64,000 bases of DNA, taken from assembly GCF_039536205.1 (NCBI RefSeq), contig NZ_BAAAYL010000001.1, positions 6,882,001-6,946,000 on the forward strand, in the 5' to 3' direction. Source of the stretch: Streptomyces sannanensis (GTDB taxonomy: Bacteria; Actinomycetota; Actinomycetes; Streptomycetales; Streptomycetaceae). Below are positions 54,002 through 62,397 of the stretch, in pieces. The notes beneath the pieces are model-generated. The model made no database searches. It was given only the letters and a program-made list of their open reading frames with translations, and was not told where the DNA came from. Numbering within the stretch: position 1 is the stretch's first letter; every line of letters starts with the position of its first letter. Both the position numbers and the translations under genes were made by a program.

Positions 54002-54016
54002 GGGGCCGAACAGTCC
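54002..54016 (-). promoter_or_regulatory. GGACTGTTCGGCCCC, stray regulon-box-like site
   Basis: On the minus strand it shares GTTCGGCCCC with the site at 23575. No minus-strand gene starts nearby, so it may mark the lost 5' region of a gene displaced by the IS insertion, or it is chance. Confidence 0.25.
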
Positions 54017-54094
54017 TCGCTCGGTCCCGGTCGACTCTGTCCGCGCCCTCGTCGCGCGCACTCGGACTACCTGAATGATTTTGGCGGGGTGAAC

Positions 54095-54194
54095 GGGAGC
54101 CACTGCATCGGTGGGATTGGGAGCCACTTTGCTCCGTCCGTGACGAGGATGGATCCGTCACAGGTTCATGATCGTCAATGAGATCGGGAGCCAC
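54095..54194 (+). repeat. Extra IS21-end-like sequence (copy A)
   Basis: GGGAGCCAC occurs three times (54095-54103, 54119-54127, 54186-54194). The 22-mer at 54106-54127 matches the left IS end (55872-55893) at 18 of 22 bases and the reverse complement of the right end (58685-58706) at 19 of 22. The last copy is followed by CCCTATCGGGTGA, similar to the CTCTAATGGGTGA at the left IS end. It lies outside the IS, before the MFS gene. The 53945-54322 gap has no other supported feature. Confidence 0.7.
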
Positions 54195-54322
54195 CCCTAT
54201 CGGGTGATGCCAGTACCTGTTTCTGATCTCAGCTTTGAAGTGCGTCCGGTGGCGGCCTGATTACGGGGTGGAGGGTGATCCGATTCACTACGCTGAGCGC
54301 TTTCGCACCTCAGGAGGTTCGG

Positions 54323-55603
54323 TTGGTACGGCGGAGCACGCTCGGGCAGGACTTCCGGCGGCTGTGGGGCGCCTACGCGGTCAGCGCAGCGGGCAGCGCC
54401 GTCGGCATGGGGGTGTTGCCGCTGATCGCCCTTCTGGTGCTGGGTTCCTCGGCGTTCCAGGTTTCTGTGCTCGCTGCGTTGTCCGCGGTGGCCAGTGCGG
54501 TGATCGCTCTACCGCTCGGTGCGCGTATCGAGCATCAGTACAAGCGGCCGGTTATGATCACCGCCGACCTGGCACGCTGTGTGCTGCTGGCGAGCATTCC
54601 GGTCGCCATGGCTTTCGACAAGCTCACCTTCGCCCAGTTGTGTGTCGTCGGCGTTCTTCAGACGGCGGCGTCTGTCGCCTTCGACGCGGCGAGCGGGGCA
54701 CACCTGAAGGCACTTGTCCTGCCCGAGCACCGCCTTCGTGCCAACAGCCACTTCGAGACAACCAACTGGATCAGCGTCAGCGCCGGCCCGCCCATCGGCG
54801 GGCTCCTGATCGGAGCACTGGGCGCGGCCGCCACCCTGGTGGTCGACGCACTGTCCTTCCTCGGATCAGCCCTGGGGATCCGTCGCATCCGGCAGCCAGA
54901 ACCAGTGCCACCGGCCCGCGCCGCCACCGCTCACCTGGGCCGCGACATCGCGGCCGGCTGGCAATACCTCCTGCGCCACCCAGGACTGCGGCCGCTGTTC
55001 TTCAACGCCCTGCTCTTCGGCGGATCCATCATGATGGCCTCACCGCTGATGGCCGTCCTCATGCTGGAAGACCTCGAACTGGCACCGTGGCAATACGGAC
55101 TTGCTCTGGGGCTGCCGTGCCTGGGCGGCGTGCTGGGCTCACGTCTGGCCCCGCTGCTCACCCGGCACTTCGGACAGCGTCGCATTCTGCTGCTGTCCGG
55201 TGTTGCGCGCACGCTCTGGACGATCCTCATGCCTCTGACGCCGTCCGGTGCCCTCGGCGTGTTCGTCATCGTGGCAGCCGACTTCGGCCTGCTTCTCTCC
55301 GCCGGGGTTTTCAATCCGTCTTTCACCACGTATCGGATGGCGGCCACACCGGACGCCTTCATGTCCCGCGTCAGCACCTCCTGGTCTGTCGGCTCGAAGA
55401 CATGCCAGGCAGCCTTCATGATCATTGGTGGCCTCATCGGCGCCGCAGCCGGGGTCCGCGGCGCCCTGCTCATCGCCGGCCTGCTGTGCATGGCGAGCGC
55501 GCTGCTCCTGCCATGGCGAAAAGCACGCATCTCCACCGGGCATGTTCCAGCGCCCACGATGGAAGCGGTTCCGTCCCCGGCCACGGATAGTCCATCCACG
55601 TAG
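54323..55603 (+). CDS. MFS transporter (DHA3-like exporter)
   Basis: The protein has 426 residues and about 12 helices. It starts LGQDFRRLWGAYAVSAAGSA, has the loop signature LGARIEHQYKRPVMITADL (loop 2-3), a VDALSFLGSALGIRRIRQPE segment at the end of the N-half and a central loop before GWQYLLRHPGLRPLFFNALL. This is the DHA3/enterobactin-exporter-like layout. The TTG at 54323 has AGGAGG 5 bases upstream. It lies between two copies of IS21-like end sequence, so it may have moved with the element. Confidence 0.92.
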   Translation: MVRRSTLGQDFRRLWGAYAVSAAGSAVGMGVLPLIALLVLGSSAFQVSVLAALSAVASAVIALPLGARIEHQYKRPVMITADLARCVLLASIPVAMAFDKLTFAQLCVVGVLQTAASVAFDAASGAHLKALVLPEHRLRANSHFETTNWISVSAGPPIGGLLIGALGAAATLVVDALSFLGSALGIRRIRQPEPVPPARAATAHLGRDIAAGWQYLLRHPGLRPLFFNALLFGGSIMMASPLMAVLMLEDLELAPWQYGLALGLPCLGGVLGSRLAPLLTRHFGQRRILLLSGVARTLWTILMPLTPSGALGVFVIVAADFGLLLSAGVFNPSFTTYRMAATPDAFMSRVSTSWSVGSKTCQAAFMIIGGLIGAAAGVRGALLIAGLLCMASALLLPWRKARISTGHVPAPTMEAVPSPATDSPST

Positions 55604-56078
55604 TGGTTTTGCCGGACTGCAGTGACGCGACTTTGTCGGGAGTGGGAGAAGTGATGCTTGGGACCGCAGTCCGGTGGGGCTGTGCCTGGAGGCAGTCGTG
55701 CGGCCCGATCGTTGCCGGGCACGGCCCGGTGGAGCGGTGCGCGATCAGTCAGGGAAGACCCAGAATTCGTCTGCACCCCGGTAGGCTCCCGCGGTCTCGA
55801 ATGCTTGGCGGCCTGGAAGGGCCAGGATGGTGCGGATTGTTGCGCCGTGGTGGCAGTCGAGCAGGCCACCGCATCGGCGGGATCGGGAGCCATGGCATCG
55901 GTAGCCACCTCTAATGGGTGACGTCACGCTCGGGGGCGTGGAGTGTCCGCCGTGATTCGGCGGTGGATGGCGATAGCTTGTGTGTCACCGGGCCCTGTCG
56001 GTCCGTGTCCCTGACAGGCACGGTGCGAAAGGGCCCGGCTCCGTTTTCCGGCGAGTGTGCGGCCGGGGCGGCACGATG

Positions 56079-56900
56079 TCAGATCGAGCGTTCGTCGCAG
56101 GTGGCCTGGAGCCGGTAGGACTCGGTGCCGGTCTGGATCAGGCTGCAGCGGAACGTGATGCGGTCGGCGATGGCCGCGCAGAGCCGGCGGTCGCCGAAGG
56201 TCTTGTCCCACTCGGCGAACGGGGAGTTCGTGGCGACCGCGGTGGCCTTGCGTTCCTCGCGTTCGGTGAAGATCTGGAACAGCAGCTTGGCGCCCTTCTT
56301 GTCCAGGTTCGCGTAGCCGAACTCGTCCAGGCAGAGCAGGTCGACCTTGGTGTAGCGGGCCATGAGCGAGGACAGCCGTCTGGCCGCCTCGGCTTCGGCG
56401 AGCTCGTTCACCAGGGCCTGGGTGGTGATGTAGCGGACGGACAGTCCGGCCTCCGCGATCGCGGTACCGACGCCGATCAGTAGGTGGGACTTGCCAGTTC
56501 CGGAGTCACCGATCAGCACCAGCGGACGGCCCTCACGGACCCAGGACGTGGACTTCAGATCGGCGACGACTTCCGGGGAGACGTTGGGGTTCTTGTCGAA
56601 GTCGAAGTCCTCCAGCCGCTTGGGCCGGGGGAATTTCGCCGCGCGGACGAGCCTTTGCTGACGGCGGACGTCGCGGTCGGCGACCTCGGTCCGCAGCAGG
56701 TCCAGGAGGAACTGCTTGTAGGTCGACTGCTTGCGCCGGGCGTCGGCGGCCAGCTCCACGAACCGTTCACGGAACGCGGGAAGCCGCAGGTCCCGGCAAG
56801 CTTCGTCGATCGCCGCGTCCTCGGGATCGCCGGGCAGCGGCATCCTGGTGGGCGGGACCTGCTCGGCCGCAGGGGCCTCGGCCGTCTTGGTGGGGCTCAT
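56079..56900 (-). CDS. istB: IS21-family helper ATPase IstB
   Basis: The 273-residue AAA+ ATPase assists the IstA transposase by target selection and assembly. Walker A is GDSGTGKSHLL (about residue 133). Walker B is VDLLCLDEFGYANLD (about residue 186), with the sensor segment TAVATNSPFAEW and the C-terminal RITFRCSLIQTGTESYRL. The N-terminal helical domain has LPAFRERFVELAADARRK. Its ATG overlaps the istA stop by 4 bases. It is complete with no frameshift. Confidence 0.96.
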   Translation of the reverse strand: MSPTKTAEAPAAEQVPPTRMPLPGDPEDAAIDEACRDLRLPAFRERFVELAADARRKQSTYKQFLLDLLRTEVADRDVRRQQRLVRAAKFPRPKRLEDFDFDKNPNVSPEVVADLKSTSWVREGRPLVLIGDSGTGKSHLLIGVGTAIAEAGLSVRYITTQALVNELAEAEAARRLSSLMARYTKVDLLCLDEFGYANLDKKGAKLLFQIFTEREERKATAVATNSPFAEWDKTFGDRRLCAAIADRITFRCSLIQTGTESYRLQATCDERSI

Positions 56901-58579
56901 GCGCTCGTGCCTTTCTGCTGTTTCCTCGGCGGTGCCGGCGGCGCAAGCAGCCGGTCGTACTTGGACATGTCCGGCAGCTGGGTGCGTGGATCGGGCGGCA
57001 GGCGCCGGGCGTGCAGGGAGATCACCTTCGCGCCCTCGTCCGCCGTGCCGCCGGCCTCCGCGTCGCCGTCCTGGTCGTCACAGGCATCGGCCTCGGTGCC
57101 GTCGGCCTCGTCGAGGTCGCTGTCCTCGATCGCCTTGCGGGCCTCGATGGCCACCAGGTCGGGATTGACCGAGCCGACCTTGACGACCGTGGCCATCCCT
57201 GCGACGACGGCTTCGGCGGGCAGCTGACGGTGCAGTAGCAGCACTTCGATCAGCAGCCGGGTGCCGTCCCTGTCACCGCACTTGGCCTTGGCCGCGGCCC
57301 AGAACGCTTCGTGGGTCTTGGTGAAGGTGCCTTCGGCCCTGGCTTGTGCGAGGGCCGAAGCCCCGGCGAACGCGCCGGGGCGCACCAGCAGGATTTCCAG
57401 GTAGTGGTCGAGGATGTCGTGGGCGGTGTATCGGCGCGTCAGCCGCGGGTGCCGAGCGACGATCTTGCGGCCGTCGAAGACCAGAAGCTCGTTGGCCCGC
57501 AGTTTCACCCGGACCTTGGCGCCGATAAACTTCGCCGGCACCGAGTAGTAGCTCTGACGGACCGTGATGCGACCGTTGCGCTGGACCACCGGTGTCAGGT
57601 CGATCCCGCAGTCGTATCCGTCCGCAGGCAGGGGCCGCAGCAGCTCGCGCTCGGCTTCGAAGTCGAACCCGATCGAGGTCGGACGGCCATGGACGTGCCG
57701 GGCATCCTCGGCCAGATCGATCGCGGCCAGACGCTCGTTCAGCTCGGCCAGCGTCTCGACCTCGGGCGGCGGGACCAGGTGCTTGCGGCGGAACCGCCCG
57801 CCCTCGTGCTCGACCCCGCCCTTCTCGTGGGCGCCTTCCTCACCAGGGGTGCAGTAGAACGCCGAGAACGAGTACCACGACCTGAACGCCGCCCACCGGG
57901 CCGTCTCCGTGCGCGAACGGCCAAACAGCACCTGCTTGACCGCTGGCTTGAGATTGTCATAGCGAATGTGGACCGTCGGGCAGCCGCCCAGCGCCTCGAA
58001 CGCCTCGACGTGCCCTTCCAGGAAAGCCTCCTGCGATGCCGTCGCATAGACGCGGTGCACCGCCTTGCCCGAATACGACATCCGCAGCGTGAACAGCACG
58101 CACTTGCGCCGCTGCCCGGCCAGGTCCAGCCAGACGTCCGCAAAGTCGACCTCGGCCTCCTCGCCCGGCTGCTTCGTCTGCGGAACAACACCCTCCAGAT
58201 GCCGGCGCCCCTCCCTGGCCTCCAAGACCAGCTCCGGACGCCGTCTGGCCATGTAGTCACGCACCGTCGTGTAGGAGGCGAGCTCGAAGTCGTGCTCAGC
58301 CGCCAGCCGCTCCATCACCCGGCTGATCGTGTGCTTCTGCTTGCGCGGCGCCGCCAGGTCCTCCCGCAGCATCGCGTCGATGAAGCCCTTCACCGGCTCC
58401 AGCACACTCGCCCGGGGCGGCGGCTTCTTCCGCTTCGGCGGCACCGGCTGGGTCAACGCCTTCGCCACCGTGTTCCGCGACACCCTGTACCGCTGGGCCA
58501 GCATCCGCCCCGACACCGACGGGTCCACACGCTTGTCCCGGCGGATCCGCTCAAAGATCCACTCACGCGACCTGTACAC
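56897..58579 (-). CDS. istA: IS21-family transposase IstA
   Basis: The 560-residue DDE transposase has an N-terminal HTH (about 20-45, GRMLAQRYRVSRNTVAKAL), an rve-type catalytic core starting EEAEVDFADVWLDLAGQRRK (first Asp), a middle Asp in VHIRYDNLKPAVKQVLFG and Glu in GEEGAHEKGGVEHEGG, then a C-terminal IS21 domain (QSYYSVPAKFIGAKVRVKLR, HPRLTRRYTAHDI). It is intact, so the element may still be mobile if its ends are functional. Confidence 0.96.
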   Translation of the reverse strand: MYRSREWIFERIRRDKRVDPSVSGRMLAQRYRVSRNTVAKALTQPVPPKRKKPPPRASVLEPVKGFIDAMLREDLAAPRKQKHTISRVMERLAAEHDFELASYTTVRDYMARRRPELVLEAREGRRHLEGVVPQTKQPGEEAEVDFADVWLDLAGQRRKCVLFTLRMSYSGKAVHRVYATASQEAFLEGHVEAFEALGGCPTVHIRYDNLKPAVKQVLFGRSRTETARWAAFRSWYSFSAFYCTPGEEGAHEKGGVEHEGGRFRRKHLVPPPEVETLAELNERLAAIDLAEDARHVHGRPTSIGFDFEAERELLRPLPADGYDCGIDLTPVVQRNGRITVRQSYYSVPAKFIGAKVRVKLRANELLVFDGRKIVARHPRLTRRYTAHDILDHYLEILLVRPGAFAGASALAQARAEGTFTKTHEAFWAAAKAKCGDRDGTRLLIEVLLLHRQLPAEAVVAGMATVVKVGSVNPDLVAIEARKAIEDSDLDEADGTEADACDDQDGDAEAGGTADEGAKVISLHARRLPPDPRTQLPDMSKYDRLLAPPAPPRKQQKGTSA

Positions 58580-58791
58580 ACGGATCTCCTGACACGACCG
58601 TGATCAACAGGCAAAGCGTGAAGGGCCAAACAGCCCATGCCTTTGATTACTCCATCAGCGGCATGTCATCCGCTCAACCCCCAGGTGGCTCCCAAACTCG
58701 CCGATGTACCCCCGGCTCCCGAACAACCTGCCCTACCTGCTCTCAAAGACCCCGATAGAAACAACCTGAAGGACCCGATCGAGGAGCGCCC

Positions 58792-58872
58792 ATGAAACAG
58801 CTCCGAACCGTCGGTGATGTGATGACGCACGCGGTGATCGCGGTGGGCTGCGAAACGCCGTTCAAGGAGGTC
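58792..58872 (+). pseudogene. CBS-domain protein, N-terminal stub
   Basis: The frame from ATG 58792 reads TVGDVMTHAVIAVGCETPFK-E-V, the start of CBS1 as in the paralogues at 53270 and 59198, then loses similarity at about 58870, where antisense universal-stress-protein sequence begins. The join is a rearrangement point next to the right IS end. Confidence 0.7.
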
Positions 58873-59000
58873 CAGTCCCACCGAGCCGAGCAGCAGTGCG
58901 GCGAACCCTCCGCGTCCGCGGGTTCCGAGGACGATCGGGCCGTGCCTGCCGGCCATGAGGTGGAGGCTCTGCGCAGTCCCTCGGGCCGAACTCCTTTGTG
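58862..59000 (-). pseudogene. Universal stress protein, C-terminal fragment
   Basis: The reverse strand reads MAGRHGPIVLGTRGRGGFAA and LLLGSVGLDLL, the ATP-binding signature G-x2-G-x9-G of universal stress proteins. There is no N-terminal half, and the end runs into the antisense of the CBS stub. It is a relic of a USP gene joined head-to-head with the broken CBS gene. Confidence 0.7.
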
Positions 59001-59080
59001 ATGCGCAGGCCGGGGGTCACCGGGGCTGGGCGCGCGAGGGAGGTAGGGGACGAGCCGAAGCGTCCTGTGCCTGGACCGTG

Positions 59081-59117
59081 TGTCCCGTTCGGCCCCACGA
59101 CGGGACCGCTCGGCCCT
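59081..59117 (+). promoter_or_regulatory. Two adjacent regulon-box-like sites before CBS-BON gene
   Basis: TGTCCCGTTCGGCCCC (59081-59096) and GGGACCGCTCGGCCCT (59102-59117) lie in tandem about 80-117 bases before the CBS-BON start at 59198. The second matches the site before the paralogue at 53270 in sequence and distance. Confidence 0.55.
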
Positions 59118-59197
59118 GTGCGTGGGCAGGCCGTCTGATCCACGTTGGTGCTGAGGAGACGGCTCGACCGGACACACCCGGAAGGGGCTGGCGTGCG

Positions 59198-59830
59198 ATG
59201 AGACACCGCAGCGTCGCCGACCTGATGACGCCCACGGCGGTGAGCGTCCAGCGGGGCACCGCGTTCAAGGAGATCGCGCGGCTACTCGACGAGTACGGCA
59301 TTACGGCCGTACCTGTGATCGATGACGAGGGCCGACCGGTCGGTGTGGTGTCCGAGGCGGATCTGATCCGAGGAAAGATCTCACAGGGCAGTGCGAACAC
59401 GGCGGAAGGGCTGATGTCCAGCCCGGCCGTCGTCGCGCGGCCCGGATGGAGCGCAGTCAGGGCGGCCCGGTTGATGGAGGAGCACAGGATCAAGCGACTG
59501 CCCGTGGTGGACGACTCGGGCCGGCTGATCGGTGTGATCAGCCGCAGTGACATCCTTCAACTGCTCCTGCGGAGGGACCGGGCGATCCAGGAGGAGATCC
59601 TCGAGGACGTCCTCACCCGCACACTCGGGCTGTCGCCCTCCGCTCTGATGGTCGACGTCACCGACGGCAGGGTAACGATCAGCGGCAGCGTGGAGCGCAG
59701 GAGCCTCCTCCCGATCATCCAGCGGCTGTGCGAGAGCGTCGACGGAGTGGTGGACGTGGCTGTCCGGCTCGCCGTCGAGGCGGACGACACCGCGCCATCG
59801 TCCGCCGAGGGCGGCGAACACCCGGTCTGA
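59198..59830 (+). CDS. Two CBS domains plus BON domain protein
   Basis: The protein has 210 residues. CBS1 has VADLMTPTAVSVQRGTAFKE and VPVIDDEGRPVGVVSEADLI. CBS2 has SSPAVVARPGWSAVRAARLM and RLPVVDDSGRLIGVISRSDI. BON has LMVDVTDGRVTISGSVERRS and CESVDGVVDVAVRL. The linker between the CBS domains is shorter than in the copy at 53270. The ATG at 59198 has GGAAGGGG upstream. It likely senses adenylates; the partner is unknown. Confidence 0.93.
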   Translation: MRHRSVADLMTPTAVSVQRGTAFKEIARLLDEYGITAVPVIDDEGRPVGVVSEADLIRGKISQGSANTAEGLMSSPAVVARPGWSAVRAARLMEEHRIKRLPVVDDSGRLIGVISRSDILQLLLRRDRAIQEEILEDVLTRTLGLSPSALMVDVTDGRVTISGSVERRSLLPIIQRLCESVDGVVDVAVRLAVEADDTAPSSAEGGEHPV

Positions 59831-59832
59831 TA

Positions 59833-60033
59833 TCACCGCCACGGGCGTCGGGGGCGAAGCGATGGTTGAGGGCGACTTTCCGCTCGCGGGCCGCCCGCCG
59901 AGCCGCCACAGTCGTTGTGGTCCAGGAATCCCAGGGCGACAGCCTTCTTGAGCTTGTAGGCGCGGTCGCCGATGAAGAACACGACACCCGGTGTGGGTCT
60001 CGCACAGCTCTGCGCGCGGGAGCGGCGGAGCAT
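59833..60033 (-). pseudogene. AAA/aminoglycoside-phosphotransferase-like protein, N-terminal stub with frameshift
   Basis: The reverse strand reads VVFFIGDRAYKLKKAVALGF-LD, the start of the COG0645/COG2187-type kinase-like proteins common beside USP genes. A second frame then continues RRAARERKVALNHRFAPDA before similarity ends. The gene is frameshifted after about 50 residues and truncated, opposite the CBS-BON stop. Confidence 0.65.
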
Positions 60034-60187
60034 CGAGACCGGCGCTGAGACGGAGCGCGGAAGCGTCGGTCCGGTGTGCCGATGTCATCGGCTCCGTGCG
60101 GTGGCTCGAGGGATCGCCATCCCGTGCGCCGGCACGCCACGCGTGGCACGTTGGATACAGCAACGTTCTGAGGAAACGGCGGCGATC

Positions 60188-61105
60188 ATGCGAGCTCACC
60201 TCGGCGATCGACTTGTTGTCGAAAGCCCGGCCACCGGCGCCACCAGGCGCGACGGCGAGATCGTCGGACTCCACCATGAGGACGGAACACCTCCCTACGA
60301 CGTGCGCTGGTCCGATACGAACGAGGTGACACTCGTCTTTCCCGGGCCGGATGCGCACATCCATCACGTCGAGCACGGCCCCGGGAGGCTCCACGAGCCT
60401 TCCCGGCCGAGCAGGGATGAGGCCGTCACCGCGTCCTCCAGGCCCCCCTCCGGTGGGGCACCCGGCGTCGGCGACATCGGCCGGCGCGTGGCCGCTGAAC
60501 GCGAGCGACAAGGACTGACCCGGGCAGAAACAGCCCGTCGCGCCGGAATGGCGCCGGACTACCTGGCGTACCTCGAAGAACGGCCGGCCGACCCGAGCCT
60601 GGAGAGCCTGATCAGGTTGGCCGCCGCGCTGGGCACCAGCGTCGCGGCCCTGCGCGGGGCCGGCATCGATCAGCCGCCCGGCCAAGGTCAGGCGCTCCTG
60701 CACCCCCGACTACGGGACCTCGGCCCCGACGAATGCCGCGACCTGCTTTCCACGCACGGCGTAGGGCGCATCGCGGTATCGACCCCCGATGGCCCGGTGG
60801 TCATCCCGGTGAACTACGAGGTCATCGAAGATGCAATTGCCTTCCGGACCGCGCCTGACTCGGTGCTCGCGGCGGCCGCAGGAACACATGTCGCATTCGA
60901 GGTCGACCATGTCGACGAGGCCATGAGCCAGGGCTGGAGTGTCCTCGTCGTCGGTCCTGCGAGGGTTGTCACGGAGCCCGACGCCGCGCGGCGGATGACC
61001 GACCGCGCCCACACCGAGCCATGGGCGGGGGGCGAACGCGAGACGTGGGTGTCGATCCAGCCCACCGGCATCACGGGTCGCCGCATCGTTCCGGCCGATC
61101 AATGA
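60188..61105 (+). CDS. DUF1918 + XRE helix-turn-helix + flavin-oxidase-like fusion
   Basis: The protein has 305 residues. The DUF1918 segment (about 1-60) has GDRLVVESPATGATRRDGEI and YDVRWSDTNEVTLVFPGPDA. A linker leads to an XRE HTH at about 97-155 (RRVAAERERQGLTRAETARR, LESLIRLAAALGTSVAAL). The C-terminal PNPOx/split-barrel domain (about 175-300) has STHGVGRIAVSTPDGPVVIP, VNYEVIEDAIAFRTAPDS and VAFEVDHVDEAMSQGWSVLV. DUF1918 is usually a stand-alone small protein. The domains suggest a flavin- or F420-linked redox sensor that binds DNA. The start is the ATG at 60188. Confidence 0.85.
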   Translation: MRAHLGDRLVVESPATGATRRDGEIVGLHHEDGTPPYDVRWSDTNEVTLVFPGPDAHIHHVEHGPGRLHEPSRPSRDEAVTASSRPPSGGAPGVGDIGRRVAAERERQGLTRAETARRAGMAPDYLAYLEERPADPSLESLIRLAAALGTSVAALRGAGIDQPPGQGQALLHPRLRDLGPDECRDLLSTHGVGRIAVSTPDGPVVIPVNYEVIEDAIAFRTAPDSVLAAAAGTHVAFEVDHVDEAMSQGWSVLVVGPARVVTEPDAARRMTDRAHTEPWAGGERETWVSIQPTGITGRRIVPADQ

Positions 61106-61238
61106 GCGGCCGCGGACTACTGCTCGTCGGCGCGCACACCATGACCACGATCCCGTGACAGCCGCACGCCGACCCCGACACCGCGCCGCACACCGGCTAC
61201 GGGCTCCGGGAGGAGGGTCGTCTCGAGGAGCAGAAGTG

Positions 61239-61271
61239 GCGGCCTTCATGGCCTGGGGCCGCGAAGGCCGC
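61239..61271. repeat. 9-bp hairpin upstream of ion-channel gene
   Basis: GCGGCCTTC (61239-61247) pairs with GAAGGCCGC (61263-61271) around a 15-base loop, 30 bases before the channel start. It may be a terminator of the upstream fusion gene or a leader structure. Confidence 0.45.
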
Positions 61272-61300
61272 TCCGCGAACATGGGCCGTGGGAGACGTGC

Positions 61301-62188
61301 ATGAAGTGGTTGGTCTCGCTGCTGGGGGTCGGGCTGGTCATGGCCGCCCTGCGGGACCTCTTCCATACTCTCTGGCATCCCACCCGGCACGGTGGCCTGA
61401 GCCGACTCGTCATGACTGTGCTGTGGAGACTGTCCCAGCAGCTGCGTGCCCGCAGGCGTGTCGTCGGGCTCGTCGGGCTCGTCGGACCGCTCGCCATGGT
61501 GACGGTGGTCGGCATGTGGGCGACGATCATCATCCTGGGCTGGGCCATCGTCTACTGGCCCCACATGCCGGAGGATTTCGCCTTTGCAGCGGCCTCGCAA
61601 CCGTCCCCTCAGTCAGGGTTGCTCGACTCCCTGTACATGTCGCTCACCACGGTCGCCACCCTTGGGCTCGGGGACATCGTGCCCACCGCTGGGTGGCTCC
61701 GTGTCGCCGCGCCGCTGGAAGCCCTCGTCGGCTTCGTACTTCTGACGGCCACGGTCTCCTGGGTTCTCGAAATCTATCCGGCGCTGACCCGCAGGAGGGT
61801 CCTCGCCCTCCGGCTGGCGCTGCTGCGCCGCTCGGACCCGGCAACGCAACAGCTCGACTGCACTGCGGGAGCCTTGCTGCTGGAGAGCCTGGCCACTGAA
61901 GTGGTGCGAGTCCGCATCGACTTCACCCAGTACGCCGAGGCCTACTACTTCCATGACGGGGAGGACCATGCGTCTCTGGCGGCCATGGTGGGCTACGCCA
62001 CCGACCTCGCCGACCGTGGTCGGGCCGCCCGGCGGCCGGATGTGCGTCTGACGGGCAATGTGCTCGCCGGTGCGCTGGAAGACCTTGCCGCCATTCTGGA
62101 CCAGCGTTTTCTCCACACCGGAGGAACATCGACGGAAGTCTTCGCCGCGTACGCTGCCGACCACGGGCGTGACTCCACGCGGCCCTGA
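61301..62188 (+). CDS. Two-pore-type ion channel with atypical filter
   Basis: The protein has 295 residues. Hydrophobic segments lie at about 3-20, 57-88 (GPLAMVTVVGMWATIIILGW) and 133-158. The pore loop is SLYMSLTTVATLGLGDIVPT, where most potassium channels have TVGYGD and this has TLGLGD. A roughly 140-residue cytoplasmic part follows without an RCK signature (DFTQYAEAYYFHDGEDHASL). The pore layout marks an Ion_trans_2 family member; selectivity cannot be assumed because of the filter change. The ATG at 61301 has GGGAG upstream. Confidence 0.85.
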   Translation: MKWLVSLLGVGLVMAALRDLFHTLWHPTRHGGLSRLVMTVLWRLSQQLRARRRVVGLVGLVGPLAMVTVVGMWATIIILGWAIVYWPHMPEDFAFAAASQPSPQSGLLDSLYMSLTTVATLGLGDIVPTAGWLRVAAPLEALVGFVLLTATVSWVLEIYPALTRRRVLALRLALLRRSDPATQQLDCTAGALLLESLATEVVRVRIDFTQYAEAYYFHDGEDHASLAAMVGYATDLADRGRAARRPDVRLTGNVLAGALEDLAAILDQRFLHTGGTSTEVFAAYAADHGRDSTRP

Positions 62189-62397
62189 CCACCGCACCCG
62201 GGCGGCAGTCTCGCGCCGCATGGTGCGGATCGCCCACCGCTGAACGTACGACCTGCTCGGCGACTGCCGCTTCTCGGCCTCGTCGGCGTCCTGGACCCGC
62301 TACTGAGGGCCCGTCCTCGACAATGCGGCGGTGGGCTTCACCGCGGAATGCGCGACGGGACCGGAAGTCCAGGACACAGGTGAGCATGGAGGCGGGC

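Larger units (their letters stand above)
55861..58727. mobile_element. IS21-family insertion sequence
   Basis: The istA/istB pair on the minus strand is bounded by inverted end sequences. The left 22-mer at 55872-55893 (CATCGGCGGGATCGGGAGCC with AT following) matches the reverse complement of 58685-58706 at 18 of 22 bases, and further GGGAGCC copies lie outside each. Multiple terminal repeats are typical of IS21. Exact termini and target duplication cannot be fixed by eye. The ends interrupt the stress block, with CBS-type genes on both sides. Confidence 0.85.

Noticed and set aside
55603..55914. A 103-codon plus-strand frame and its minus counterpart ending GADEFWVFPD
   Set aside because: No family match, and both overlap the IS end repeats; the minus one looks protein-like at its end but is too short to call.
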